Source: Cryptomeria japonica (Eukaryota > Streptophyta > Pinopsida > Cupressales > Cupressaceae). Taken from it: a stretch of 64,000 bases of DNA. The translations under genes and the position numbers were made by a program. The notes beneath the pieces are model-generated. The model worked only from the letters and a program-made list of their open reading frames with translations. It did not search any database and had not been told where the DNA came from. This document shows, piece after piece, positions 36,245-47,781 of the stretch (positions are counted from its first letter, which is position 1; each line of letters opens with the position of its first letter). The stretch covers positions 816,332,396 to 816,396,395 of the forward strand of contig NC_081414.1 in assembly GCF_030272615.1 (NCBI RefSeq), in the 5' to 3' direction.

Positions 36245-37933
36245 GAGGTCATTAAATATTTATGTATTAATGATCACCTTCTGAGATTAAATATGTTACT
36301 CCAAATTCTTTGTATGATTCTTTGGATAATAAATGATGCATTGCCATTGAAAAAGAACAAGAGATCAGGGAGAAATTTTTTGCACAGTACTTTCCTGATG
36401 CTTCAAATTCTGAGTTATTTTAAATTATTGATAAGCACAAAGGCATTTTCTTCATGAGAAGGAGGTGACTCAGGTTACTAGAAGGTAAAACCTCTGAAGT
36501 AGAAAAAGATACATATGTACATGTTAAAGTTGTTGTCGAAATACACCGAGTATCTGAAGCCACTAGGAAGGCTGATCAAGAACTTGACCTATCCTCAGTC
36601 AAACTAGATGAGGTATTTGACAGTCAAACTAGATGAGGTATTTGACAGTCAAAGTGAAAGAGTGACAGAACAAAATGACCCTATTGATGTTGATGCATTA
36701 GATAATGAGGATGTCACTCAAGACAAAGAAAAAGATGAGAAAGAGAAATAGGACAAAGAGAAAGTAGAGAAAGAACAAGAAGAAAAAGCAAGGCAAGAAG
36801 AAGCAAAGAGGAAACAAGAAGAGAAGAGGAAAGAAGAAGATAAGAGAAAAGAAGAAGAAAAGAGGAAGGAAGAAGAAAGGAAGGAGGAAGAAGAAAAGAA
36901 AAAGCAGGAAGAGGATAAGAAGAAGAAAGAAGTGGAGAAGAAACAAGAAGAGGAGAAAACGAAAGAGTCAGAGAAGAAGAAAGAAGAATAAAAGAAAAGA
37001 GTGGAAGAGGAGAAAGAAGAAGAGAAGAGAAAACAAGTGGAGATCAAGGCCAAATAAGGAGGGTAGACTTCTAAGGAAGCTAGTGATCAAACCAAGCAGG
37101 TTGATTCCACCAATCCTATTGATCTAACTCTTGCATGTCTGACTCAATCAACAGATGAGTTTGAGTTGCTCCGAAGCATTAAACTTGCACAGGAGAGACT
37201 AGAAGAATTGTGGAAGAAGAAAGAACAATATGTCATACAAATTGTTGTTGACACCCTTACCAATCTAATTCCCGGTACTAACCTCCCCAGTACCAAATCC
37301 TCTCTAGCCAAGCTCAAAATTATTTGTACCGTAGTAGAGGACCAGGTACAAGTTGCTCAAGCAACTGCAAGAAAGAACCATGAAAAGGCACTCAATATTG
37401 CCTTAGTCAAGCAAATGAATGAACTCAGGACACAACTACTGAAGTAGAAGGATGATATCAGTGTTGCTATGGGTGAGGGTAAAATACATTTGAGTAAAAT
37501 CAACCAACCCCATCTGTTTTGTGAAGATGTGCTCAAACAAAAAACTCAACTCCAATCAGAGTTACAGGCATACATCTGCAACTTCAAGATGCCCTATGAT
37601 TTATTCACTATCTATGGACAAACTGTTCATCATTTTCAATATCAGACTACCAAGATGGACTTAGAAATCAGAAACCGAACTCAAGATCTACAAGAGCTTC
37701 AACTACTCCTATTGCCAAAATGGTAGGTTCTTCAGAGATGTTTTCTCAACTTGGAAGGTATCACAGTAAATTAAGAGATGAGTACCATCGATGCAATGGA
37801 AGAACTAGCATTCCAGATGAAGACTGAAAGTGAGATTGCTACCTTGCTACTTGAGTCATGGACATCGGACATGAAGACTTTTGTGCAGAATTTTAAATCT
37901 GTTTTCGAGGAATTTCATTCCTTATTGTCATGA
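36245..37933 (+). pseudogene. Element D coiled-coil extension of the second ORF
   Basis: Frame 2 reopens around 36650-37447 with stops near 36749, 36988, 37055 and 37064. It encodes Lys/Glu repeats (about 36720-37050) and then an amphipathic helical region (LLRSIKLAQERLEELWKKKE). A 25-bp tandem duplication at 36597-36646 and other indels shift the frame. Together with the previous ORF it implies an ancestral protein of about 1000 residues. Confidence 0.55.
36597..36646 (+). repeat. 25-bp tandem duplication in element D
   Basis: Two direct copies of a unit beginning CAGTCAAACTAGATG; it shifts the frame by one. Confidence 0.88.
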
Positions 37934-38165
37934 ATATCTACTTTGTTTTATTTTATAAAAGGGATACTTTGCTTTACTTTATCACTGTTGGCAAAGGGAG
38001 AGTAGTGTACATTAAAATATTGGTGAATGTTACCATTTTATGCACTTACTTGTAGTTTTTGCAAATGAAGGAGTATATATGCTTAAGGGGAGTAATTTTG
38101 ATTATGGCATTTTTTTTGTAAAGCACTTGGATGTCAAAATTTTCCTAAGTGTTGCCATCAATGCC

Positions 38166-38177
38166 AAAGGGGGAGAT
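38166..38177 (+). promoter_or_regulatory. Element D polypurine tract
   Basis: AAAGGGGGAGAT directly before the 3' LTR; the classic copia form. Confidence 0.93.
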
Positions 38178-39330
38178 TGTTGGTATTTTGATGATGTTTT
38201 GATTGTCATTGATGGACACACACTTACTTGATGTACGAGTTATGCTCAACCGATAGTTGTTCCAACTAGTATTGTATGTCATTAAATGTGTAGTCTTTAA
38301 ACTATCGGTATTTTGCAGAAGATGGTTTACCGGTCACAAATTAACTGAAGATCCCAAGTGGTATGTAGAACCCAAGCGGTACAAGGATCTCAAGTGGAAC
38401 GAAGGACCCGAGCGGTAGTCAATTTTTTATCAGAACACTACGATCTTCCAGTCTTCATTTTTTTGACAATCGGTAATCGGTATATTGCATTAACCGATAC
38501 ATATCTGTGATGAGTTACCAACCGATATTATTGTAATGTGTGATGAGTTATCATCCATCGACACTTTGGCGGTGTTTTTGTGTCGTGTTACCAAATGTGT
38601 CTAGATGCACTGTACCTAGGAACTTGTAGTCTAATCTTATTGGACCGACATGAAATCAGATTCCTTTGTAAGGACATCATGTCTAGGTTTTGTATGTGAG
38701 ATAGAAAAGAAAAAGGTTACTATGTGCGATCATTGAAGAGAAGGTTAGGTCTATGTGAAGAGATAGAGTGTGCAAATATAGAAGACTGAAGTAATGCCAA
38801 AATGCATTAACAAGGAGCTTTCAAGAATCTAATTAAGCATACTATGCTATTATCTAGATCATTCACTTGTTGATTACTCACATCTTCGACAAGTCTGAAG
38901 CCCTTAACCAGGTAGGCTCAACAAAGCCTTTGTAAATCCTCTAACAAGGTGGTTCAAAACTGTGGATCTTGAATCCTCTAACGGGTAGTCTTTAACATGA
39001 CTTATCTCCTAACAGAGATCTAGATTCCTAACAGGATCTGTTCTGGTGAAGAACATTGTATGACCTTAACCGGTCTGGTTACTATTTTGCAAATAGTTAC
39101 TTGTGAGTTTCTGCTCATCGTGGTTTTTCCCATTTGGGTTCCCATGTCAAATATCTTGTGTTATGGTGATTGTGCTTTTGTGGGTGAATGCTTTGTTTTC
39201 TATTTGGTTTGCATTTATCTTAACCAGATTATTAGTGAATCTATTGCACCAGTTATCTGCTAAACTGTTTAAGAGTTTGCTTACAATATTTTTTGGCATA
39301 CTAATTCACCCCCCCTCTTAGTATTCATCA
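38178..39330 (+). repeat. Element D 3' LTR
   Basis: 1153 bp, TG...CA. The TATAA has become TGTAA, one copy of the 35-bp repeat is altered, and the C-run is shorter than in the 5' LTR. Confidence 0.92.
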
Positions 39331-39335
39331 CAATA
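39331..39335. repeat. Target site duplication of element D, right
   Basis: CAATA against CGATA on the left. Confidence 0.75.
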
Positions 39336-40380
39336 ATATTGGCCATGTAGTCCCAATCTTGTCCTCCGAGGCTCTCATACTCACATAGGCAACATCATAA
39401 GAAATAGTCAGCCCCCAAGTAGCCAGATCCTATCACCTCCGTGCATATAGCATTGTCCCTTGTGGGAGTCCCTGGACTCTGCCATACTGATGTAACACTC
39501 GTGTAATGATGAACCGCTCAATGATGTATGGAGTAGAACCAATGAGGTACCATGAGCAGAAAACAAACACCATCTCATGTGCATCCTCTGTCTATTGCTC
39601 ACAATCTCTATATGGTCTCTAGATCACGTTGTCAAGATCATCCAACACTCACCTCCAATACTCCAGTTTGCCCAGCTTTCGTTGGACAACTGCACCTGGG
39701 TAACCATATACATAGGGCCTCCCTACTAGATGATATCTATCTGCTAGTGGACGTGTGACAAGTGCGTGCTCCCAAGCCCATATCTGTAGTAGGGTCACAC
39801 CTGCTGATAATGCGACTGATCCCTGGAAAATAACCCGATGCAAGTCATAGTATAAGTGAGCTAACATACAGGATTCCCAAGAGAACCTAGTGCCCTGTGT
39901 AATCATCTACTCTAGCAAGCGGCCCCACCCAACTGAGAAACCCTTTGACCTATGATCAGGACAAAGGAAACCACCAACAAACCCTGTCAATACCGAAGGA
40001 AGTGGAGCATAATCTAAATTGAGCATCTCCTACCAAGGGATATCATACCCACATATCTGATCATTGTAAAAAATCTTTCTTAGTGCATCTGTCCCACCTT
40101 GCTCATATAAGTCATAATAGATGATATGCCCAACCACGGGTATCCTAAGTATCTGGTAGACATCCTTTGGTGTCACTGTTATCTCGCCCTAAGGTAGATG
40201 AAAGGTGTTATGCTCGTTGTGCCATCTCTCGATCAACGCAGTCAACAAACCCCGGTTAATCGTATACTGGGGCATATCGATCAAGGAAGATAGTCCATAT
40301 CAGTGAATCAAATCCAAATCTTCCTAAGTAAGATGTTATATCAAACTATAGGTCTTTGGGAAACATTCCCGACACTGAAG
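39336..40380 (-). pseudogene. Element C antisense PMD gene, domain segment
   Basis: The minus strand gives a degenerate PMD: LTALIERWHNEHNTFHLP, then TVTPKDVYQILRIPVVGH, then SCMLAHLYYDLHRVIFQGS, then IITRVLHQYGRVQGLPQGT. These align in order with LMALMERWDPDTCTFHLP, LEDVYRILRLPIKG, SMLAHLYHDLKEYVFGQG and FGLEQCIPADV of element A's gene. Several stops interrupt it, and element D splits it at 39331. The protein would be a PMD protein of the transposon-borne type. Confidence 0.8.
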
Positions 40381-41711
40381 AGTACCTAAAGGCTCCTGTT
40401 ATCATACCAAATCAACATATCATTAACTTAATTTATTTATCTGTCTATCTCACTCATGTGAGATTGCTATCAAATCTCGTAGAGCCCCTATCAGTGACTC
40501 TCATTTATCATGAGGTTGTTATCAATTTTATCCTATCTAGTGCGTGAATCCAGATAATTGAAACTGATCATTAACTAATCAATTAGGAGTCTCTAAATCA
40601 ATTTTCATCAATCGAGTATCAAATTGCTAATCAAACTAATAAAAAATCCAATGTTAACTATTTGTGCGCTAAAGATCATCAATCTAAAAATCAATCATTT
40701 TGTTTTTTATCAAAAATTCAGTGAGGGTGAGGTTTCTGTGCGTTAATATCGTCGATCTAAAAATCAGTGATTGTTTTTATTAAAAATTTAGCATGGGAAT
40801 TTTTTTGCGTTATTGGGGCTTAAGTCGACGCTTACGACATCGGCGACAATGTCCACGGTACCCAAAATGACATCCCTAACATCGACGACGACATCCGTGG
40901 GGCCTCCACTGGCGCCAGGGGTGGCACCTCCTCCTGCCACAAATCCAAAAATTTAAAATTTTTCAAAAAAAAACCCTAAACGCCAAATATAAAAAAAAAA
41001 ATCAAAATCTTAAAAACGCCAATATCAAATCCAAAAACACCCAAAACCCATTTTGCAAAATAAAAAACCCAGAAAAATAAACTAAACATTTCGAACACCC
41101 ATTTGCTAAAAACAACTAAATCATTCAAAAATCAATTTAAAATTCTACCAAAATCATCAAAAACATACAAAGAGGATTTTCTCGAAGTACGTATCGGTGG
41201 ACCATAGGTTGAAGGACACTAATATCACCACACTCTCTCGAATCGATGCTCCTGACGTGGAATCACCATCTTGGCTCCAAAGCTCCACTTCTAAATTTTT
41301 GAAATGCACAAATGAAAATGAATGGTAAAATGTGGTTCACTTTTTCTTTAAAAGGGACAAAATGGCATTTAAGTGGGATGTTTTTATCCTATTTAATTAA
41401 AAAAACCTCTTCCGATCACTCTTTAATCAATTCAATCAAAATTGGCAATGATGGGGCAAAAATTTAAAATCTTTTATCGGTAGATCAATCGAAAAATTTA
41501 AAAATCTTAAAAAATCTAAAATCATTAAATTTTTTTAAAAATTTCGAAAATCACGAAAAAATCTTAAAAATTCAAAATTTTCTGATTTATCTCCCGAGGG
41601 GGCATCCTCACATCCGTCATCTATCAGTCAATGTCTGAGGCATATTATCTAACCAAATCAACAACAACGAGCAATTTTTCTTTGAACCAACATGTTATCA
41701 CACATCGCTTC
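40381..41711 (-). other. Element C region upstream of the PMD segment
   Basis: Probably intron 1, first exon and promoter of C's antisense gene. A candidate exon runs from ATG 41269 to a GTATGT donor ending it at 41169, but it has stops. A GC-rich patch at 40810-40945 stands out from AT-rich surroundings and parallels the GC-rich intron repeats of element A. No sense-strand gene. Confidence 0.4.
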
Positions 41712-41725
41712 AAAGAGGGGCAAAA
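41712..41725 (+). promoter_or_regulatory. Element C polypurine tract
   Basis: AAAGAGGGGCAAAA directly before the presumed LTR start. Confidence 0.65.
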
Positions 41726-42574
41726 TGTATACTCTAAAAATTGGTTCGGAAAATCGAATTAATTAAATACGAAAAAATATTTAATTAATGACCTTTTATT
41801 CTTCTACTATATAAATGAATTAAATAATTTGTTTACATGGTTCATTTTCTTAGTTCATCCCACCAAAATCAATCTCTTCTATTTCCTAATTAAATAAATG
41901 AATTTAGTTAATTTGTTTATTTAATTATTCCCTCCCCATTAAATTTAAATTTTAAATTCAAATTTAAGCACATGCGTCCTAACTCCTAACCACTCCCTAA
42001 CCTAACCTTCTTCTAACCAACCCCTAGCCTAACCATAGGTTAACTAATCCTATCCCTTCCAACTTCTTATCCTAACCATCTTTGGAGTGTCCACCCTCTC
42101 TCGGAGACATGTGGCACTTATGCCACATGTCTCTCATCTCCATGCCACTTGTCCCTTTGTTGGCATATGGTTGGAGATTCTTTGCCACTTGTCTCCTTAG
42201 GAATGACAACCTCCTTCCAAATTTTTCAATCTCAACCGTCGATTTATCCAGACTGAATTTGCACTGTTGATTCTTGCCACCTCACCTCTGGTCATGAAAA
42301 TCCTATAAATACCCCCTCTTTTGGCTATGAGAGGACCCTTAGCATCATTATCAGCATTCTATAAGCATTTTCAGCAATCATAACATAGTTATCATAGCAT
42401 TAGAGTAGCATTAGCATCATTTTAATGGCTTTCATTAGTAGCTTAATCATCATAATGTAGATTTGCATAGAAACAGTTTAGCTTTTTGCATCTTAGCTTG
42501 CATATCAATTCCCATTTCTTTGGTTGTCACTTTGTCAAAGATCATGCATCTGAGAGCCACTAAATGAATCGACA
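41726..42574 (+). repeat. Element C 3' LTR (probable)
   Basis: Begins TGTATACTCTAAAAATTGG. It contains a strong TATA box, TATAAATA, at 42304-42311, followed by sequence resembling the solo LTR at 53977. The end at GAATCGACA (42574) is set by comparison with that LTR's GAGTCGACACA end. The partner LTR and target duplication are outside the window. Confidence 0.5.
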
Positions 42575-42633
42575 AAGTCCTCAAGACTAGGGAGTGATGA
42601 GACGATATTGGGGAGTGTTCTAATTGTTTTGTT

Positions 42634-43020
42634 TTGTTTCCTCAATTTAATGTGTCATTGAGCATGTGTGGTTTAAATGCTTTTAATGGATTAATCACTA
42701 TATTTTTACACATAGCTATTGTAAGTTGCTTAAGTGGTGAAGAGTTTGGTAGGGTTGTGGGATTGAAGACTACTAAAGAGATTTGGGACAAGTTGAAAAG
42801 TGTATATGAAGGTGATCCGAAGTCAAAGCAAGCTAAATTGACAAATTTGAAGCGCAAATTTGAGAACCTAATGATGTCTAATGTTGAGCTCATTAAAGGT
42901 TATATACATAAGGTAAATGAAGTTGTAAATGCTATCAAAGGTGTTGTTGTGAACCGATATAGAATTTATAAATCTACGTTCAATAGCTACAAACAATTTA
43001 GAAAGTTTATGACTAAATAA
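42634..43020 (+). pseudogene. Copia Gag fragment
   Basis: About 125 codons resembling the UBN2 Gag domain of Ty1/copia (KTTKEIWDKLKSVYEGDPKSK, then LKRKFENLMM). No start context, zinc knuckle or LTR is adjacent; an orphan fragment. Confidence 0.65.
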
Positions 43021-45020
43021 TCAATTTGAAGAGGATTAATCTTTTCTAGGAGTTTGAATTTTTAGTTATTTATATAATCTAAATGTAACTATTTTTATGA
43101 TTTGATATTGTTTCAAAAACAATCTTTTTTTGTTTTGAAGTTGTTTATATAAAGATTAAGTTATCATAGTAATTATACAAAAAAGATGTATAAATATCAT
43201 ATTTTGTACTATTCAAAAGAGCTTTTTGAGATTTTTCATGATTTTGAACTTATGAGAAAATATGATTATGCAAGTGTTTGGATAGATATAAGAAAGAAAA
43301 TATTTACACATTTTTGTTCAATCATTTTCTAGAATTAATTTTTTCTTATATCTTTGCTAAATGATATTTTGTTGTAACATGTTATCAAATTGAATTCAGT
43401 ATTATATTTGAAATTACTCGTGTCATGCAAATTTATAATCTTTGTGAAATATATTTATTTTAATATTACTGCATTTTATGAAGTTATCCAATATTTTGTT
43501 AAAGTACTTACAAAAATCATTCTCTTTAATCTATAGGAAAGTTAGTAAAATTTGGATTGTGGAACTACTTGGCCTTTCACTATATTTTTTACTCACTATC
43601 AGGGACTATAAATATCATCCTTTATTAATTTTGCTTTTGTTATATTGTAATGTTTTAGTGTTTATGCTTCATCTTAGCCAAGAATGATATTATTTAAATT
43701 ATATTATATTAGACAATAAATTGATTTAGAAATATTGTTCTATCATTCTATGATGTTCTAGTTTGAGGAGTTCCAACCAGTGTGAGTCATATTCTATTTT
43801 TGTATTCATTATTATTCCAAGTTCAAATTAATTTTGTCACTATTTTCCTTTTCTAATCAATTATGTGAGTTGTTAATGTGATTAAGTTGATTACATAATG
43901 AATTTCATTTTTGTATTGTTTCGATAATTAGATCTTGACAATAGATTCAAATTCATACTTGCTAATGTGTGAGGCACTTTTTAGTATCTTTTGAGTGCAT
44001 ATTTTGTATTTATTTCATCTAAGTTATGGTTTTCATTCAAAACATGATAGTATATTATATTAGTAACATATTAGTGCCTTGATTAGATATATTGTATTGC
44101 ATTTATCGTACAACAACTCTTTTTATACTTGTGCCTAGTAATATTGATTATGCATCCCTTCTCATTGATTCATTCTAGAGCATGTCAATTTTGGAAGCAT
44201 TTTAATAGTAAATATTGTACAAGTTCATATATTTGATTCCGCGCCTTTTCATAAAAGTAATGTTTTTTCTTGAGTGTTTATTTCATTAGAGACCAAATAA
44301 TGCTAAGGTTTGTTCTATATTCTCAAGGTCTTCTATCAAAAGTATGCTACAAAAGGTAACTTATATGAGATTTTCTTTGTCAACAATAATATATTTGTTA
44401 TTCCATTTTAGATAGAGGAAAATTTTGTTCTAATATTTTAATTTTTATTATTATTAGTAATATATGATTTTATTACTAATAGTAATAAAAGATTACATAT
44501 TATCTTTGAAATCATATCCAATCCAAAATCCATCACGACTATAACAAAAACCACCCTACAAACTCGCCACCCCCCGAGACGCCCCTAACCTATGTACATT
44601 TCTATCAATTACATTGTACAAAAAATTGAGTTATTCTACAATTTTGCCACTAACACCTAACCTTGGTGCAAAATGCTCTCCTTATACCCACAAAATTTCT
44701 TATTCACCACCCCCTGAACCTCCCCTAATAGATACATTACATGTATTCTCAAAAACCCTACATACATTACAAAATTGAGGGTTTATAAAACCAAGGACAA
44801 ACAAAAAATACTAGCTTCATCCAAAATTTGGCGTCAATCACCGGGAACCCTACATCTTTGGCTTACCTAGGCCATTATCCCAGTAATCTTCAGGGTTGAA
44901 TTTGAGGCCTTTCTAACCTTGTTTTTTTTTTTTTCCCAATCTATTCATCATTCAATCTCCTTCTCCCACACGAACTCTTTCAAACTCTCCTCACCAATTA
45001 GGGCATCCTTTTTAAATATT
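43021..45020. other. AT-rich intergenic DNA
   Basis: No coding signal. A TATAAAA near 44791, followed at 44829 by TGGCGTCAATCACCGGGAA, resembles the end of a Ty3 LTR with an Asp-tRNA-type primer site, but no element follows. Confidence 0.5.
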
Positions 45021-45965
45021 TGGGCAACCGAGAGGGGGGTGAATCAGTTGACAACTTAAATAATTCTTTTACACATCCGGAGTAACCAACAAAATTAATT
45101 AAAACAGATATAACATGAAAGCACATAGACAAAACATATCACACAATGAACACTAGATATGATGTGGAAACCCCAATAAGGGAAAAACCACGAAGAATGT
45201 TAATTCTCAATATATAACATTAGTTAAGGTGACACCGATTAAGGTGATTTTTACAAAGGGTGGCTCACTGTCAGAATGCTCACTGTAGGAGGGCAAACTA
45301 CCCAGAAAAGATTCACTGTCAAAGGAAGAAGAAAGAAAAAGAGAATCTACCACTGTGACACAACTTTCAATACTTGAGCTGCTTTTGGTGCCTTCTCAGC
45401 AACAACACACATCACACATCATCAACAATCAATTTTTTCCTTTTCTTTCTTGCACATCTTCCATATGCTCATCATTCAATTCATCCTCTTATTTATATTG
45501 TCTCTAGGAGACATAATCTTCTAAGTCAACTGAGAAAGAGATTTGAAATAGGTCAACACTGAACATTTTGGTGGTGGGAAGGAATGAGAAGTAGACCATA
45601 CCACAACACACATCATTGGTCAGATCAACACATTGTGTTCATCACAAATTCTGGACCCAAAACATGACTCACACGCTACATAAATGTCATTTCTCATCCT
45701 CGAATTTTGGACTTAATCTGGACCCAAAATAGATCTACCCATCTTAACAAAAATAAGAATGAAACCAAAATAGTGATGAATGCAATCGATTAATACCATA
45801 TCCAATAAATAGAGAAATTTGGATCACCGTCATCACAAATAATCAACACTGAATATCAACTGTAGCACATCTTCCAGAGCACCAAAGATTCTAGGAGCAC
45901 ATCTTTCAAATCACCAACACCAATATGTTGACATCAATGACAACCATCAACATCACATTTACAAC
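45021..45965 (-). repeat. Diverged element-D-like LTR, minus orientation
   Basis: A G-run before GTGAATC, a block like GATGTGGAAACCCC, and a far end with TTGTCATTGATGTC on the minus strand match the layout of the D-type LTRs. Boundaries approximate; no target duplication found. Confidence 0.45.
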
Positions 45966-46143
45966 AATCCTCCCATTGTTCTTCTTTGTTCTCATTGTCC
46001 CTCCACAGAATGAAAGGCCTAAAATTTGCATTCTCTTCACTAGTACAAATGCCTTCTCTCACATTCCTTTGCAAAAAATTCCTTGGAACTACTCTCATGA
46101 GTAATTATTTAAACTCAAAGAGATATACATCTAGTATGCAAGC

Positions 46144-46392
46144 TCAGAGCACCCACTCCATCTCCACCTTAGTACCTAGTTCGAGACCCCAAGGAGCCAC
46201 CATCAAAACGATATCTACATTGGTGCAAAACTTTAATTCTGATTTCAAAAAGTCCTCCCCAAGAAAATTGTTCAAAATTTGAAGAAAAAAAGGATCCTCG
46301 TGCTTGACAATACCACACAACCTCTTCTCATAAATTTTACCCAAAAAGCCCAATTGTTGTTTAGACGACGAGAGTGAAAAATTGGCCTCCAT
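46144..46392 (-). other. Unassigned 82-residue ORF
   Basis: Minus-strand ORF beginning MEANFSLSSSKQQLGFLGK. It lies next to the RNase H fragment on the same strand and may belong to the same dead element. I do not recognise it. Confidence 0.25.
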
Positions 46393-46524
46393 CTTCTCCG
46401 CTCTACACTAGTTCTTTGACTCTATAATTCCTCCACTCATTATCTTTTAACCTTTCTTTAAAACAAGAACTAACACAAGATGTCCTATAAATCATCCACT
46501 TCCCACCATGGCCAATACATTTCA

Positions 46525-47021
46525 TCATTCCTTCTCAAACGTTGACGTACACTCATCTTCGTACGCCAACTCAATCCCTAAAAAATCCTCCCATATCTCT
46601 TCTCCTTGCATAACATTTAATGATATCTCTGCCTTAGACAAAGTGTCTGCAACGATATTACCCTCTCACCGGTATGTGAAATTTCAAAGTTATCAAATTC
46701 TTTAATTTCTTTTAATATTATTTTATCTAATCTCCATGAAAGTGCCTTCCCCTTAATTAAGGCATTAACAATTGCTAGTGAATCCCCTTCAAGATGCAAA
46801 TTAGAATTTGCTAGTCGTTTGGCCATCCTCACTCCCCATAGTGCAGCTTGGACTTCGACTTCATTATTCCTCCCTACAGAAAGTGATCTCGCACCAAGGG
46901 AAAGAATATCACCCTTCCAATTATGAACCATGTATCCATCCCCTGTTGGGTCCAAATTTTGTTTTGATGACTTGTCAAAATTAGTTTTGATCCATCCTCG
47001 ATCTGATTTCCTCCACTTCAC
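46525..47021 (-). pseudogene. RNase H-like fragment
   Basis: Begins near MKWRKSDRGWIKTNFDKSSK. It shows the plant RNase H (RVT_3) pattern: a Gly-rich strand, VEVQAALWGVRMAKR, and EGDSLAIVNAL, with the Glu and Asp positions kept. A one-base frameshift near 46670 puts the last part (VADTLSKAEIS) in another frame, ending at 46525. Such domains end plant LINE polyproteins and occur as stand-alone genes; with no RT nearby it is a remnant. Confidence 0.7.
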
Positions 47022-47598
47022 TTTGACTATGTCTCGACACTTTGGATTAACCCAAGGAAGCCCATTAATGATTCATTCTAATGTGTTGATTTATGAGCGT
47101 TATATCATCAAAAAAAAATTATTGTTGCAAAGTTTGGAAATTTTTTGTTTTGTTTTTAATTTGAAAATTTATTGATATGATGTCAATTATTTATTTTAGG
47201 TTCTATTATTTTGATGATTTTATTGGTGAGTTTTAAAACTTTGAATTTGCTTGTTGCAAGTATCGAATGATGATTCGACTACTACATAGTATTATATCAT
47301 ATTAGTGCAAGGAATATAGGTAATAAAATCATTAGCAAGTAAAAAAAATTAAAATTAAATTGTTAATGTCAAAGTTTTTAATATTATGTTAATATAATGC
47401 AAATGATTAGACATGAAAGTTGCTAAAAGATGTTTAGTATATTCAAATTTATAGATGTAGTTCAAATTTCATACTCAAAACCGACTAATCTTCTCATTTT
47501 GTTTTCAGATTCTATATCAATCAAGAAGTCTATTTTTAAAATCTACGCAACAAATCTATTTAGAGGCATTTGTAGTTGTCAATTTGCAAATAAACATC
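47022..47598. other. AT-rich DNA without features
   Basis: No gene or repeat recognised. Confidence 0.5.
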
Positions 47599-47781
47599 CG
47601 CAAGAAGCAAATGAGATACAAAAATATCTTTTTGCATGGAAAGTTGTTGGACATGTGTGTATCTAGAAAATCAAAAGCAAGAACCTATTCACATTTTTCT
47701 TTCCACATTGTATAAAAATATTTCTTAATATGACACTAGAATCCAAGTACCATTAAATGGTATTTTATACAATATAGAAAG
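47599..47781. repeat. Left arm of a palindromic element interrupted by the LTR array
   Basis: Bases 47599-47690 match 52530-52625 in inverted orientation (for example CAAATGAGATACAA and TTTTTGCATGGAAAG). An inner inverted pair is also present: CATTGTATAAAAAT near 47706 against ATTTTATACAAT near 47762. Without the array the arms lie about 130 bp apart, as in a foldback element or MITE. Confidence 0.6.

Larger units (their letters stand above)
31784..39330 (+). mobile_element. Element D: pol-less copia-type retrotransposon with a novel long ORF
   Basis: 7.5 kb with 1181- and 1153-bp LTRs (TG...CA), an initiator-methionine tRNA primer site and a classic copia polypurine tract. Inside are a Gag-like ORF with coiled coil and four zinc knuckles (33003-34289), then an unrecognised ORF (34727-36244) leading into a Lys/Glu-rich coiled-coil region up to about 37930. 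No protease, integrase or RT is present. Position after gag and coiled-coil content recall the extra env-like ORF of Sireviruses, but I see no sequence signature. It would depend on enzymes from a related element. Confidence 0.88.
1..42574 (+). mobile_element. Element C: outer Ty3/gypsy Tat-lineage retrotransposon, host of the nest
   Basis: This outer element is recognised from pieces that join up when the younger insertions are removed. They are: RNase H and integrase remnants (19875-22051, plus strand), a non-coding 3' region (22052-23756), an antisense plant-mobile-domain gene in four segments, a polypurine tract (41712-41725) and a probable 3' LTR (41726-42574). Its gag, protease, RT and 5' LTR should lie before base 1. 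The order pol sense, PMD gene antisense, PPT, LTR matches the intact element A. Catalytic residues are lost, so it is dead. That all pieces belong to one insertion is inference, but the target duplications of the inserts rejoin PMD homology on both sides. Confidence 0.7.

Noticed and set aside
36698-37053. Two overlapping minus-strand ORFs rich in Phe, Leu and Ser
   Set aside because: They are the complement of the Lys/Glu-rich purine tract of element D and have no independent coding features.
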